NCBI GenBank assembly: GCA_944389505.1
Contig: CALXMP010000012.1
Coordinates: forward strand, 1-57,935
Direction of reading: 5' to 3'
DNA from: an uncultured Spirochaetaceae bacterium
GTDB taxonomy: Bacteria > Spirochaetota > Spirochaetia > Sphaerochaetales > Sphaerochaetaceae
Length of the DNA: 57,935 nucleotides
The position numbers were made by a program, and so were the translations under genes. The notes beneath the pieces were generated by a model. The model saw only the letters and a program-made list of their open reading frames with translations. It did no database searches and had not been told where the DNA came from. Numbering within the stretch: the first letter of the stretch is position 1; every line of letters starts with the position of its first letter. Of this stretch, positions 24,674 to 34,206 are shown one piece after another.

Positions 24674-26527
24674 ATGATAGCTAAGATGAAGAAAACAGTC
24701 ATTGCAGCCTCCAGAAGCCAGAAGGATGAGCTTTTGGTCTCGCTCCGTGATCTGGGCGTGATGCATATCACCGACATGATCTCCAAATCCCAGAGCCTCG
24801 ATGCAATGGAGAAGGAGAGGAGCGAATACGACCATGTGCTTCAGGTGCTGAAGGAGCGCGGAGGAAAGAAGGTCAAGGCTGCGAAGGCAATCTCCGGCGA
24901 GGAGTTCGCTTCTGTCCATGGCTCTCTTGTATCCCTTCTTGCTGAAGAGGACAGCCTCAATGGTTCCTTGATTGCTCTCAGGAACGAGCGCGAGAGAATC
25001 TCTCCGTTCGGTGATTTCAATCCCGATGAGCTGACTTCTCTTGCCTCTGAAGGTATCGATATCCATATCTACACAGGGAATGCGAAGGATGCTGAGATTC
25101 TGAGGAATGATCCTGACTGCAATTTCATACCTGTTGCATACAATGGCAAAGGCATTGCCATCGCACTTGTTTCAGGGACGATACCGGAAGGTTCATCATT
25201 TTCTGAGTTCAGGCTTCCGAAGAAATCCCTTGCCCGGATCGACAAGGAGATACTTGAAGGGGAGAGCAGGCTGAAGGAGATTGCCTCTAAAATCAGTGAG
25301 GCAGCTGCATATGTGCCGTCCTATGAATCATTCCTGAAGAGAAAGGATGAGGCGATAACGTTCGAGCGTGTCTCCGAGAGCGTTGAAGGTGATGATATCA
25401 TCTACCTCACTGGATATATCCCCGAGGAAGATGAGGATGCTTTCAAGTCATATGCGAAGAAGTATTCCCTTGCTTATATGCTCTCTGATCCTGATGATGA
25501 GGACAATCCTCCTACGAAGATCAACTACAAGGGCTTCGTAAGAATCGTCAAGCCTGTTTTTGATATCCTTGGAACAGTACCCGGATACCGTGAGTATGAT
25601 ATCTCATCGTACTTCCTGGTGTTCTTCTCGCTGTTTTTCGCGATGATCATTGGTGATGCGGGCTACGGCATCATATTCATCCTTATCGGGCTGTATATGC
25701 AGCATAAGGCGAAGAAGTGCTCGGATCTGAATATCCTCATATACGTGGTAGGTGCTGCGACTGTAGTATGGGGAGCTGTCACGGGAACATGGTTCGGATC
25801 GGAATCCATTCTATATAAGCTTCCGTTCCTCCAGAAGCTCGTGATACCGAGCATTGCCAACTACCCGGAGGTCTTCGGGCTGGATGCTACGTATACGCAG
25901 AACATGCTGATGAAGTTCTGCTTCATACTCGGTGCAGTGCAGCTCTCGCTTGGAAGGATAATCAATATAATCAGGAAAGCGAAGGAGAAGGATATATCGC
26001 TTCTGGCCGAGCTCGGCTGGCTGATCGATGTCATTCTGCTGTACTTCCTCGCACTGAATCTTGTTATCGGGGAGCCATGCTCGATATCGTTCATCGCAGG
26101 AGGTGTCGGTCTGGGATTCGTCCTTGTCTGCGTGTTCTCCGCACAAGGTCCTGGCATCCCGTTCGGGACAGGCCTGAAGCAGGGGCTTGCGGGCTTCTTC
26201 ACGACCTTCCTCGATACGATCTCATGCTTCTCGAACCTGATGAGCTATATAAGGCTCTTCGCGGTCGGTATGGCATCGCTTGCAATCGCCCAGTCGTTCA
26301 ACAACATGGGTGATGGAATGATGCATGGTCCAATGCTTGTCATCGGCATAGCCGTGATAGTGCTCGGCCATGTGCTCAATCTTGTGATGGGTCTTCTCTC
26401 CGTCGTCGTACATGGTGTAAGACTCAATCTTCTGGAATTCTCCGGAGCTCTCGGAATGGAGTGGGCCGGATACAATTACGAGCCGTTCAGAAAGACGGTT
26501 CAGGATAAATCTGCTAGCAATAGCTAA
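24674..26527 (+). CDS. atpI: V-type ATPase membrane subunit I
   Basis: A 617-residue subunit I (a-subunit equivalent). Residues 1-310 are a cytosolic stalk-binding domain with coiled coils. The C-terminal half has about eight membrane helices, from YFLVFFSLFFAMIIGDAGYG onward. The conserved helix with SNLMSYIRLFAVGMASLAIA carries the essential Arg that faces the K ring. It forms the ion half-channels. Confidence 0.9.
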   Translation: MIAKMKKTVIAASRSQKDELLVSLRDLGVMHITDMISKSQSLDAMEKERSEYDHVLQVLKERGGKKVKAAKAISGEEFASVHGSLVSLLAEEDSLNGSLIALRNERERISPFGDFNPDELTSLASEGIDIHIYTGNAKDAEILRNDPDCNFIPVAYNGKGIAIALVSGTIPEGSSFSEFRLPKKSLARIDKEILEGESRLKEIASKISEAAAYVPSYESFLKRKDEAITFERVSESVEGDDIIYLTGYIPEEDEDAFKSYAKKYSLAYMLSDPDDEDNPPTKINYKGFVRIVKPVFDILGTVPGYREYDISSYFLVFFSLFFAMIIGDAGYGIIFILIGLYMQHKAKKCSDLNILIYVVGAATVVWGAVTGTWFGSESILYKLPFLQKLVIPSIANYPEVFGLDATYTQNMLMKFCFILGAVQLSLGRIINIIRKAKEKDISLLAELGWLIDVILLYFLALNLVIGEPCSISFIAGGVGLGFVLVCVFSAQGPGIPFGTGLKQGLAGFFTTFLDTISCFSNLMSYIRLFAVGMASLAIAQSFNNMGDGMMHGPMLVIGIAVIVLGHVLNLVMGLLSVVVHGVRLNLLEFSGALGMEWAGYNYEPFRKTVQDKSASNS

Positions 26528-26537
26528 GGAGAAGGAT

Positions 26538-26975
26538 ATGGAAAATCTTGCTTATCTCGGAATGGCATGTGCACTCTGCTTATCTGCACTTGGATCAGGA
26601 CTCGGAACAGGATGCGCTGGTCAGAGCGCAGTCGGCGGCTGGAAGAAATGCTATGCTGCGGGAAAGCCCGCTCCATTCATCATGGTCGCATTCGCAGGAG
26701 CGCCTCTTACACAGACAATCTACGGCTTCCTGCTTATGAACTTCATCAGATCAGCATTTGACGGCGGCGCATCATACCTGCTCTGCCTTGGAGCCGGTGT
26801 CTTCGGCGGACTCGCAATCGGTCTTTCCGCATGGATGCAGGGCAAGGTCGCAGCAGCATCATCCGATGCACTCGCTGAGACTGGAAAGGGAACGGCTAAC
26901 TACTTCATCGTTATCGGTATCACCGAGACAGTCGCTCTCTTCACACTCGTCTTCTGTCTCCTGCTTCTCGGCTGA
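26538..26975 (+). CDS. atpK: V-type ATPase membrane ring subunit K
   Basis: A 145-residue proteolipid with four membrane helices in two tandem hairpins (GLGTGCAGQSAVGGW; GLAIGLSAWMQGKVAAAS). The carboxylate is kept in the last hairpin (VIGITETVALFTLVF, the Glu), while the matching place in the first hairpin has Gln (GAPLTQTIYG). One carboxylate per four helices is typical of V-type rings. The GITETVALF site context is compatible with either Na+ or H+. Last gene of the operon. Confidence 0.88.
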   Translation: MENLAYLGMACALCLSALGSGLGTGCAGQSAVGGWKKCYAAGKPAPFIMVAFAGAPLTQTIYGFLLMNFIRSAFDGGASYLLCLGAGVFGGLAIGLSAWMQGKVAAASSDALAETGKGTANYFIVIGITETVALFTLVFCLLLLG

Positions 26976-27032
26976 TATAGGAACGCGTATCCTGCTCTGG
27001 ATATCGGGGCAGGGGATGCGGGAAACAATAAT

Positions 27033-27070
27033 AAGAGCAGAGCTCAATCCAGGGCCCTGCTCTTCTTCTT
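27033..27070. terminator. bidirectional terminator between atpK and the patatin gene
   Basis: AAGAGCAG (27033-27040) pairs with CTGCTCTT (27057-27064) around a GC-rich loop, followed by CTTCTTT. It lies between two convergent genes. Confidence 0.6.
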
Positions 27071-27087
27071 TCAGTACTCTGCTTTCT

Positions 27088-27933
27088 CTAGATTCCAAGG
27101 AACGGAATGATCTTCTCCGCGTCCTTGTATCCCTTATCGTACAGCCTCATGATATCCTCATCCCTGTGCTTCAGCGTCGTGACGCCGCAGGTGTCATCCG
27201 GGGCTATCACAAGGAGCTTTCCCTCCTTCTCATATCTTTCCATGCCCCTGATCTGGCTGTTGTATGTCTCAGCCCTCATCAGCATAGCTTTCCCCGCTTC
27301 CGGGTAACGCCTGGAAAGCGTATTACCGATCCATCTATCCTTCTCAGGATCCCTGACGAAATCTCTCGGCTTCGTGAGTATTACGATGACCTTGTCAGCT
27401 CCCATGCTGAATGCCTTTTCGTATGGTATCGGATCAGAGATGCCTCCATCATAATAAAGCTTTCCGTTGAACTCTATCGGCTTACATGCCACGGGTAGGG
27501 CCGCTGTCGCCTCAAGTACCGTCAGATTGCCGATCTTTATTGAGCTCTTTTCAAGATATTCCGGCTTCCCCGTATGGGCATTCGTCGCTACAAAGACCAT
27601 ATCGGAAGAAGAGCGGAGGAATGTCTCTGCATCAAATGGATCCTCGCATCCAGGCAGGGAGAGGTCCTCATAGATGTATTTTAGATTCATGAACGTACCG
27701 CGCGTCAGAAATGGCCAGAGTCCCATATACTGCCTGCGTTTTGGATAGACAGTGAAGTACCTCAGAACCCTTCCCCTCTGCCTGGCAAAGTACGTGGCGA
27801 GATCCGCAGCTCCAGCGGATACACCGATGCCAAGATCTATCGGATAGAGATCATTGTCCATCAGATAGTCATATATCCCAGCGCCGTAAACGGCCCTCAT
27901 CCCGCCGCCGACGTCGATAAGCGCAGTTCTCAT
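27088..27933 (-). CDS. patatin-like phospholipase
   Basis: A 281-residue patatin/RssA-type lipid acyl hydrolase. The nucleophile elbow is GVSAG (Ser39), the catalytic Asp lies in YYDGGISDPIP, and an oxyanion-like Gly-rich loop (DVGGGMRAVYGAG) opens the protein. No signal peptide is seen, so it is probably cytosolic or membrane-associated. It resembles the YjjU type. TGTACA-17-TAGAAT ends six bases before the ATG, predicting a leaderless message. Substrate unknown. Confidence 0.8.
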   Translation of the reverse strand: MRTALIDVGGGMRAVYGAGIYDYLMDNDLYPIDLGIGVSAGAADLATYFARQRGRVLRYFTVYPKRRQYMGLWPFLTRGTFMNLKYIYEDLSLPGCEDPFDAETFLRSSSDMVFVATNAHTGKPEYLEKSSIKIGNLTVLEATAALPVACKPIEFNGKLYYDGGISDPIPYEKAFSMGADKVIVILTKPRDFVRDPEKDRWIGNTLSRRYPEAGKAMLMRAETYNSQIRGMERYEKEGKLLVIAPDDTCGVTTLKHRDEDIMRLYDKGYKDAEKIIPFLGI

Positions 27934-27985
27934 AGCCCGATTCTAGCCATTTGGAATATCATTGTACATGTACTATCATGGATGT
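27934..27985. promoter_or_regulatory. overlapping divergent promoters for patatin and ZIP genes, both predicted leaderless
   Basis: Minus strand: TGTACA (27963-27968), 17 bases, TAGAAT (27940-27945), six bases to ATG. Plus strand: TTGGAA (27951-27956), 17 bases, TATCAT (27974-27979), six bases to ATG at 27986. The two promoters interlock, so polymerases should exclude each other. Confidence 0.6.
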
Positions 27986-28744
27986 ATGCAGATTGCATTG
28001 CTCTTCATAATACCATTCATAGGCACCGCACTAGGTGCATCAGGGGTCCTGTTCCTGAAGAACGGACTAGGGAAGAGAACGGAAAAGGCTGTGCTGGGAT
28101 TTGCCTCAGGCGTTATGATTGCAGCCTCTGTCTGGTCGCTTCTTCTTCCTGCGATAGAGTCCTCATCGTACTATACGGCAGCATTAGGCTTCCTTCTGGG
28201 TATAGCCTTCCTGCTCTTCATCGATTACCTGACACCGCATCTGCATGCCCTTGCCTCAGATCCGGAGGGAAGACCTTCATCGCTTTCCCGCTCAGCGCTT
28301 CTCATGCTTTCGGTGACAATCCACAATATCCCGGAGGGCATGGCTGTAGGAGCGGGTGCAGCTGTCACGGCAGCTTCCGGCGGAACGATGACATATGCGT
28401 CCGCACTTGCTCTCTCCATTGGTATAGCGCTCCAGAACTTTCCAGAGGGGATGGTCGTATCATTCCCTCTTTACAGGGAAGGAAAGAGCAGGGGCTCTGC
28501 ATTCATCCAAGGTGTCATTTCAGGAGCTGTAGAGCCTGCTGGGGCAGTGCTTGCTTTCATCTTCGTTGGATTCGCAGGCGCTATTCTCCCGCTCTTCCTT
28601 TCTTTCGCGGCAGGAGCCATGTTCTATGTCGTAGTGGAGGAGCTGATCCCTGAGGCATCGGAGGGAGAGCACTCTAATCTGGGTACGATAGGCGCAGCGC
28701 TTGGATTTGCCGCGATGATGCTTCTTGATGGGGTCTTCGCATGA
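27986..28744 (+). CDS. ZIP-family divalent metal transporter
   Basis: A 252-residue membrane protein with eight helices. The metal site helices are intact: HNIPEGMAVGAG in helix 4 and NFPEGMVVS in helix 5. These residues bind Zn2+/Fe2+ in ZIP proteins (ZupT type). The start at 27986 follows a -10 box by six bases; an ATG at 27962 is inside the promoter. It overlaps the following methyltransferase by four bases (ATGA). Imports metal into the cytosol. Confidence 0.82.
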   Translation: MQIALLFIIPFIGTALGASGVLFLKNGLGKRTEKAVLGFASGVMIAASVWSLLLPAIESSSYYTAALGFLLGIAFLLFIDYLTPHLHALASDPEGRPSSLSRSALLMLSVTIHNIPEGMAVGAGAAVTAASGGTMTYASALALSIGIALQNFPEGMVVSFPLYREGKSRGSAFIQGVISGAVEPAGAVLAFIFVGFAGAILPLFLSFAAGAMFYVVVEELIPEASEGEHSNLGTIGAALGFAAMMLLDGVFA

Positions 28745-29472
28745 AGGAGAACAGATACGACGACAAGGAGTTCTTTCTGGCATACAGCCGGATGATGCGC
28801 TCTGAGAAAGGACTGGAGGGCGCAGGGGAATGGCCCGAGCTTGAGAGGCACCTTCCGGATTTCTCCGGCAAGCGGGTCCTTGATCTCGGATGCGGATATG
28901 GCTGGCATGATGCATATGCCGTCCAGCATGGAGCTGAATACGTGCTTGCAACCGACATTTCCAGCAGGATGCTTGAGAGGGCAATGGAGATCAACAGCAA
29001 CAGTGCAATAGAGTATCGCAGAATTGCGATGGAGGATCTTGAGCTTCCCGACAGCTCCTTCGATGTTGTGATAAGCTCCCTAGCATTCCATTACATCAGC
29101 GATTTTCAATCAATGGCTGTAAAGATCCACCGATGGCTGCGTCCTGGCGGGGCATTCGTCTTCTCTGCTGAGCATCCTGTATTCACTGCAGAGGGGTCCC
29201 AGGACTGGTGCTATGGAGAGGATGGGGACATAAGGCACTTCCCGGTCGATAACTACTTCTATGAAGGCAGACGCGAAGCGGTCTTCCTTGGCCAGCATGT
29301 CGTGAAATACCACAGAACGCTGACGACATATGTGCGCTCATTGCTCTCAGCAGGCTTCCGCATACTGGATATCGCGGAGCCACAGCCTCCAGAATCCATG
29401 ATGGAGCTGGATGGCATGAAGGATGAGATGAGAAGACCTATAATGATAATCTTCTCGGCAATTAAGGAATGA
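28741..29472 (+). CDS. class I SAM-dependent methyltransferase
   Basis: A 243-residue methyltransferase. Motif I, VLDLGCGYGWHDAYAV, binds the SAM methionine, ATDIS is the acidic loop for the ribose, and DVVISSLAFHYI is motif IV. It is UbiE/Methyltransf_11-like with a small-molecule or lipid acceptor likely. It is coupled to the ZIP gene by an ATGA overlap. Target unknown. Confidence 0.75.
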   Translation: MKENRYDDKEFFLAYSRMMRSEKGLEGAGEWPELERHLPDFSGKRVLDLGCGYGWHDAYAVQHGAEYVLATDISSRMLERAMEINSNSAIEYRRIAMEDLELPDSSFDVVISSLAFHYISDFQSMAVKIHRWLRPGGAFVFSAEHPVFTAEGSQDWCYGEDGDIRHFPVDNYFYEGRREAVFLGQHVVKYHRTLTTYVRSLLSAGFRILDIAEPQPPESMMELDGMKDEMRRPIMIIFSAIKE

Positions 29473-29534
29473 AATTCCCGATTTTCCCGTTTTGCGGGAT
29501 ATGAATTTAGCCAATCTTGGCAGAGAATAGTAAT

Positions 29535-30023
29535 ATGACTCCTCGGAAGATTCTGATTGTTGTTGTGATCATCGCAGCCCTTCTGGCTATTCTCATAGCA
29601 GTCTCTGGACCGCATGGGGATGCTGGGATTAAAAGCTCTGTCACGACAGTCCATAGCTCTGATATCATTGAAGGGAAGGCAGAGCCTGCCGATTATACTG
29701 AGGACGTAGTCTATCAGGATCAGGAAGAGGAAGCTGAGGCGATCACAGAAGAGAGCTTCATGGTCAGGGACAATCTCTTCAGGGCAGAGGTCGAAGGAAC
29801 GTCTGTCAGGCTCATTTATTCCGAACCTATCACAAATGAGTATGTCTCGGGATTCTTCAGCAAGGAGGACTCGAAGTACGGACTTAGAAGCGCAGGCATA
29901 ACATACAGCTTCCCGGAAGAGGGTATGATGGTCGTGGAATTCCCTGAGATAGCGACTCCACGCAGGATAGCGCGGTGGATGGAGATGTGGTTCGAGGATC
30001 TTCAGTCCTATACGGGCAGATGA
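29535..30023 (+). CDS. hypothetical membrane-anchored protein
   Basis: A 162-residue protein with one N-terminal membrane anchor (ILIVVVIIAALLAILIAV), a long acidic linker rich in Glu (about 35-75) and a small C-terminal domain (VEGTSVRLIYSEPI to ARWMEMWF). The periplasmic domain does not match a family I know. The ATG at 29535 was chosen over an earlier start at 29517 because it is followed directly by MTPRK and the anchor; no clear Shine-Dalgarno precedes either. Confidence 0.55.
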   Translation: MTPRKILIVVVIIAALLAILIAVSGPHGDAGIKSSVTTVHSSDIIEGKAEPADYTEDVVYQDQEEEAEAITEESFMVRDNLFRAEVEGTSVRLIYSEPITNEYVSGFFSKEDSKYGLRSAGITYSFPEEGMMVVEFPEIATPRRIARWMEMWFEDLQSYTGR

Positions 30024-30062
30024 TTATCATTCAGGGCCGTTTTCCGCTATAATCCTCTGTAT

Positions 30063-30374
30063 ATGGTCAGTGACAAGCTAGAGGCTCTTCATCTCTATAG
30101 GACGCTCTCAGAAGGGCTGGAAGGATATGCCGGCATGGAGCCTGATGCAATAGCTCCATCGGATGGATACATCGTGGACAGGAAGCATACCGTGCTTTTC
30201 ATCGTTGACAGGGGCTCTGCCGTCTTCAGCACATCCTGGAGGGAGACCCCTGATTCGAGAGAGCCGCTCGCTGCTGTTACTGCAGGAGAGGGCAGCTTTG
30301 TGCTTTTCCTTCCGGGAGAGCCGTTCATTGCCAAAACAGCCGATGCATCGGTACGTATGTACAGGGTGGAGTAG
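30063..30374 (+). CDS. hypothetical small beta-rich protein (cupin-like)
   Basis: A 103-residue protein. The C-terminal half (GEGSFVLFLPGEPFIAK) recalls the cupin-like tail of YhcH/DUF386 proteins, but the family is longer, so the link is weak. A TATAAT (30048-30053) ends nine bases before the ATG with no Shine-Dalgarno, so this may be another leaderless or very short-leader message. It stops directly before ispG, so the two are cotranscribed. Confidence 0.5.
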   Translation: MVSDKLEALHLYRTLSEGLEGYAGMEPDAIAPSDGYIVDRKHTVLFIVDRGSAVFSTSWRETPDSREPLAAVTAGEGSFVLFLPGEPFIAKTADASVRMYRVE

Positions 30375-31409
30375 ATGTTCTCGTCCAGAAGCGCTCATGT
30401 AAGAGGGATGGAGATCGGGGGAAAGGCCCCTGTGCGCATCCAGACAATGTATGATAGGCCATTTGGCGCAGAGAGCGTCGATGACATACTCCGCCGCATA
30501 ACTTCTCTTTCTGCTATGGGGTGCGATCTCATAAGATTCTCATTCGCATCAAAGAGCGATGCGCCTTTCTTTTTGGAGATAGCATCCCGAAGCCCCATAC
30601 CCGTTGTTGCGGATATACACTTCGACTATCGCATGGCAATACTTGCTATAGAGTCCGGTGCTGATAAGATAAGGATCAATCCGGGGAATATAGGGGCAGA
30701 GTGGAAGACAAGGGAGATCGTCAAGGCGGCTCTGGATCATGGGACTGCGATACGCATAGGTCTGAATTCCGGCTCATTGCCTTCAGGAGAAGGAAGTATT
30801 CCTTCCCGTATGGTATCGAGTGCACTTGGTTATATAGATCTCTTCGAGAGCATGGGATTCGATAACATAGTCGTCTCCCTTAAATCCTCGGATGGTGATG
30901 AGACGGCAGAAGCAGCAAGGCTTTTTGCAGGGGGATCGGGCTATCCGCAGCATATTGGCGTGACGGAAGCCGGTGACAGCGTTATATCGGCAGTGCGTTC
31001 AACCTGGGCTCTCGGAGGCCTCCTCTCGTCAGGCATCGGCGATACGATAAGGATATCCATGACGGGATCGATCGAGGATGAGGTCGCTGCTGCGGCTGAA
31101 CTGCTGCGTGTCACAGGTCTGTCGGAGAAGGGGGTCAGGATCGTATCATGCCCTAGATGCGGCAGGCATACATTCGACACGATAGGATTTCTAAGGGAGA
31201 ACAGAGGCCGGCTTCTTGCCCTAGATAAGAACATCACTGTTGCTATAATGGGCTGTCTTGTGAACGGACCTGGAGAGGCAGGCTATGCAGACTATGCCAT
31301 TACAGGGTATGGTGACAAGGTATATATCTACAGAAAAGGTTCTCTCGTGATGAAGACATCAGCAGAGGATGCCGCATCTGCGCTTTTCGAGGTGATTGAC
31401 GATGAATGA
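30375..31409 (+). CDS. ispG: 4-hydroxy-3-methylbut-2-en-1-yl diphosphate synthase (IspG/GcpE)
   Basis: A 344-residue IspG. The N-terminal TIM barrel starts [20 protein letters not shown]. The C-terminal domain has the [4Fe-4S] ligands in SCPRCGRH and in [11 protein letters not shown]. It makes HMBPP from MEcPP in the MEP isoprenoid pathway. The ATG at 30375 starts right after the previous stop. Its stop overlaps the uvrA start. Confidence 0.92.
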   Translation: MFSSRSAHVRGMEIGGKAPVRIQTMYDRPFGAESVDDILRRITSLSAMGCDLIRFSFASKSDAPFFLEIASRSPIPVVADIHFDYRMAILAIESGADKIRINPGNIGAEWKTREIVKAALDHGTAIRIGLNSGSLPSGEGSIPSRMVSSALGYIDLFESMGFDNIVVSLKSSDGDETAEAARLFAGGSGYPQHIGVTEAGDSVISAVRSTWALGGLLSSGIGDTIRISMTGSIEDEVAAAAELLRVTGLSEKGVRIVSCPRCGRHTFDTIGFLRENRGRLLALDKNITVAIMGCLVNGPGEAGYADYAITGYGDKVYIYRKGSLVMKTSAEDAASALFEVIDDE

Positions 31410-34206
31410 TAGACTTGTTATACGCGGAGCCAGGGAACACAACCTCAGGAATATTGACCTGGATCTGCCGAAGGATTCTCTTGTTGTCATATCAGGGCTG
31501 TCAGGTTCGGGCAAAAGCTCTCTAGCTTTCGATACGATCTTTGCAGAAGGCCAGAGAAGGTATATCGAATCACTCTCAAGCTATGCGCGTATGTTCCTCG
31601 GACGCATGGAGAAGCCCGATGTCGATTCCATAGAGGGCCTTTCCCCCGCGATATCAATCGAGCAGAAATCGACGAACAGGAATCCGAGATCCACGGTAGG
31701 TACCGTAACTGAGATATATGACTACTACCGTCTGCTCTGGGCAAGAATCGGCCACAGGCACTGCCCAAAATGCGGACGTGAGATAACGGAGATGTCCGTT
31801 GACCAGATCATAGACCTCATCTTCTCCCATCCCGAGGGCGGAAAGCTGATGATACTTGCCCCCGTCGCACGGGGAAAGAAGGGTGAATTCAGGGCTGTAC
31901 TGGAGGATTCTCTCCGCCTTGGATACCTCAAAGCCGAGATAGACGGCAGGGTCTATTCCCTCGACGAGGGCATTCCCCAGCTCGAGAAGAAGATAAAGCA
32001 TAATATCTCAATCCTTGTCGATAGGGTGAAGAATACAAAGGATGCCAGGACGAGGATCTCCGATGCGATAGAGAAGTGCGCTGAGCTTTCTGCGGGGCTA
32101 TGTGAAGTTGAGTATGTCGACGAGGGTATAACCGAGCTATACAGCGAGAAGAACAGCTGTCCGGACTGCGGTATAACGATTCCTGAGATAGAGCCGCGCT
32201 TCTTCTCCTTCAACTCACCGTTCGGAGCATGCCCTGAGTGCAATGGTCTTGGGTTCAGGAAGGAGTTCGACCCGGATAAGATAATCCCAGACCGCTCCCT
32301 TTCGTACAATCAGGGGGCGATAAGGACGCACAGGCCCGATGCGAATTACTATAGGGCCGGGATTGAGGCTCTGTATAAGCACTATGGCTGCTCCATGGAT
32401 ACGCCTATGGATCAGCTCCCGGAAGGTTTCATCGATGCTCTTCTCTATGGAAGCAGCGATCGGCTGAGCTATACGTATCAGGGAACATCCTCCAAGAAGA
32501 CAACAGAGTTCAAAGGCATCATCACAGAGCTTGAGAGGCGTTATTACGAGACTCAGTCGATGAATATAAGGATGTGGCTCGATTCATTCAGGGAAGAGGT
32601 GACATGCCCCGTATGCCATGGAGACAGGCTCCGCAAGGAGGCTCTCTCCGTCTATATCGGAGGCAGGAACATCATCGATGCTACAAAGCTGAGCGTCTCG
32701 AATACGATACGCTTCTTCCAGTCCCTCGAGCTGACGGATACGGAGAAGGCTATATCCACAGAGATACTCAAGGAGATCAATGCAAGGCTCCATTTCCTTG
32801 AGGATGTAGGGCTTGGGTATCTTACGCTGCACCGCGGCGCTGCGACCCTCTCTGGAGGTGAAGCGCAGAGAATCAGGCTTGCGACCCAGATAGGCTCCGC
32901 GCTCTCAGGCGTGCTGTATGTCCTCGATGAGCCATCGATCGGACTGCATCAGCGCGATAACCAGAAGCTTATTGATACGCTCAAGCATCTCCGGGATCTC
33001 GGGAATACCGTCATCGTCGTGGAGCATGATGAGGATACGATAAGAGCAGCGGACTATGTTGTCGATCTCGGCCCTGGTGCTGGAGAGCGAGGCGGGAATG
33101 TGATTGCGGAGGGAACGCCGAGGGAGATCGAGGCGAATCCCGACTCCATAACAGGCCAGTTCCTTTCAGGGGCAATGACGATTCCTGTGCCTAAGAGGCG
33201 GAAGGGCAATGGCCATCACATCACCGTAAAGGGCTGTTCCAAGAACAACCTGAAGAATATCGATGTGGATATTCCTCTCGGAGAGTTTGTTGTGATAACA
33301 GGCGTCTCTGGCTCCGGCAAGTCGACGTTCCTAAATGAGATACTCCTTCCAGCTGCTGAAGGAAGGCTTCAGAAGAAGAGGGATACGTTCTCTGGCTATA
33401 CCGAGCTGTCAGGGACGGAATATATCGACAAGATCATATCCATAGACCAGTCACCGATCGGGCGTACGCCGAGATCCAATCCTGCGACCTATGTAGATCT
33501 CTTCACCCCGATCCGCGAGCTCTATGCATCGATGCCTGAAGCGAAGGCAAGGGGATACAGCGCCGGGAGATTCTCGTTCAATGTACCAGGTGGAAGGTGT
33601 GAGAACTGTTCCGGCGATGGACAGCTGAAGATTGAGATGCACTTCCTGCCCGATGTGTATGTGAAGTGCGATGTCTGCGAGGGCAGGCGGTATAACAAGG
33701 AGACGCTTGCCGTCACATATAAAGGGAAGAATATCGCGGATGTGCTTGATATGACCGTTGCGGAGGCATATAGCTTCTTCTCTGCCCATCCTAAGATCAG
33801 GAGGAAGCTTGAGACGCTTATGGCTGTAGGCCTTGACTATGTCCGCCTTGGACAGAGCGCCCTTACACTTTCTGGAGGCGAGGCACAGCGCGTGAAGCTC
33901 TCGCTGGAGCTCTCGAAGATACAGACGGGAAAGACGCTCTATGTGCTTGATGAACCTACCACTGGTCTTCATTTCGCCGATGTGAAGAAGCTTCTTGAGG
34001 TTCTTGAGAAGCTTGTTGACCAGGGCAACAGCGTTATCCTCATCGAGCATAACCTCGATGTGATAAAATCAGCAGACTGGATAATCGACCTCGGACCGGA
34101 GGGCGGGGATGATGGTGGCTATCTGGTTGCAGAAGGGACACCTGAGGATATCTCCAGAGTCCCTGAAAGCTATACAGGACATTTCCTCAGGAGGTATCTG
34201 GGATAA
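31402..34206 (+). CDS. uvrA: excinuclease ABC subunit A
   Basis: A 934-residue UvrA. Two ABC modules have Walker A motifs GLSGSGKSS (near 32) and GVSGSGKST (near 635) and two signature LSGGEAQR strings. Zinc-binding Cys pairs appear in CPKCGRE, CPDCGI...CPECNG and CENCSGDG...CDVCEG. It finds bulky DNA lesions and loads UvrB. I chose the ATG at 31402; a TTG at 31396 is also possible. It overlaps the ispG end by 8 bases. The unit runs straight into the lptD-like gene. Confidence 0.94.
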   Translation: MNDRLVIRGAREHNLRNIDLDLPKDSLVVISGLSGSGKSSLAFDTIFAEGQRRYIESLSSYARMFLGRMEKPDVDSIEGLSPAISIEQKSTNRNPRSTVGTVTEIYDYYRLLWARIGHRHCPKCGREITEMSVDQIIDLIFSHPEGGKLMILAPVARGKKGEFRAVLEDSLRLGYLKAEIDGRVYSLDEGIPQLEKKIKHNISILVDRVKNTKDARTRISDAIEKCAELSAGLCEVEYVDEGITELYSEKNSCPDCGITIPEIEPRFFSFNSPFGACPECNGLGFRKEFDPDKIIPDRSLSYNQGAIRTHRPDANYYRAGIEALYKHYGCSMDTPMDQLPEGFIDALLYGSSDRLSYTYQGTSSKKTTEFKGIITELERRYYETQSMNIRMWLDSFREEVTCPVCHGDRLRKEALSVYIGGRNIIDATKLSVSNTIRFFQSLELTDTEKAISTEILKEINARLHFLEDVGLGYLTLHRGAATLSGGEAQRIRLATQIGSALSGVLYVLDEPSIGLHQRDNQKLIDTLKHLRDLGNTVIVVEHDEDTIRAADYVVDLGPGAGERGGNVIAEGTPREIEANPDSITGQFLSGAMTIPVPKRRKGNGHHITVKGCSKNNLKNIDVDIPLGEFVVITGVSGSGKSTFLNEILLPAAEGRLQKKRDTFSGYTELSGTEYIDKIISIDQSPIGRTPRSNPATYVDLFTPIRELYASMPEAKARGYSAGRFSFNVPGGRCENCSGDGQLKIEMHFLPDVYVKCDVCEGRRYNKETLAVTYKGKNIADVLDMTVAEAYSFFSAHPKIRRKLETLMAVGLDYVRLGQSALTLSGGEAQRVKLSLELSKIQTGKTLYVLDEPTTGLHFADVKKLLEVLEKLVDQGNSVILIEHNLDVIKSADWIIDLGPEGGDDGGYLVAEGTPEDISRVPESYTGHFLRRYLG

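Noticed and set aside
26758-27498. A 246-codon plus-strand frame across the end of atpK and the patatin gene.
   Set aside because: It overlaps two recognisable genes in other frames and has no family features.
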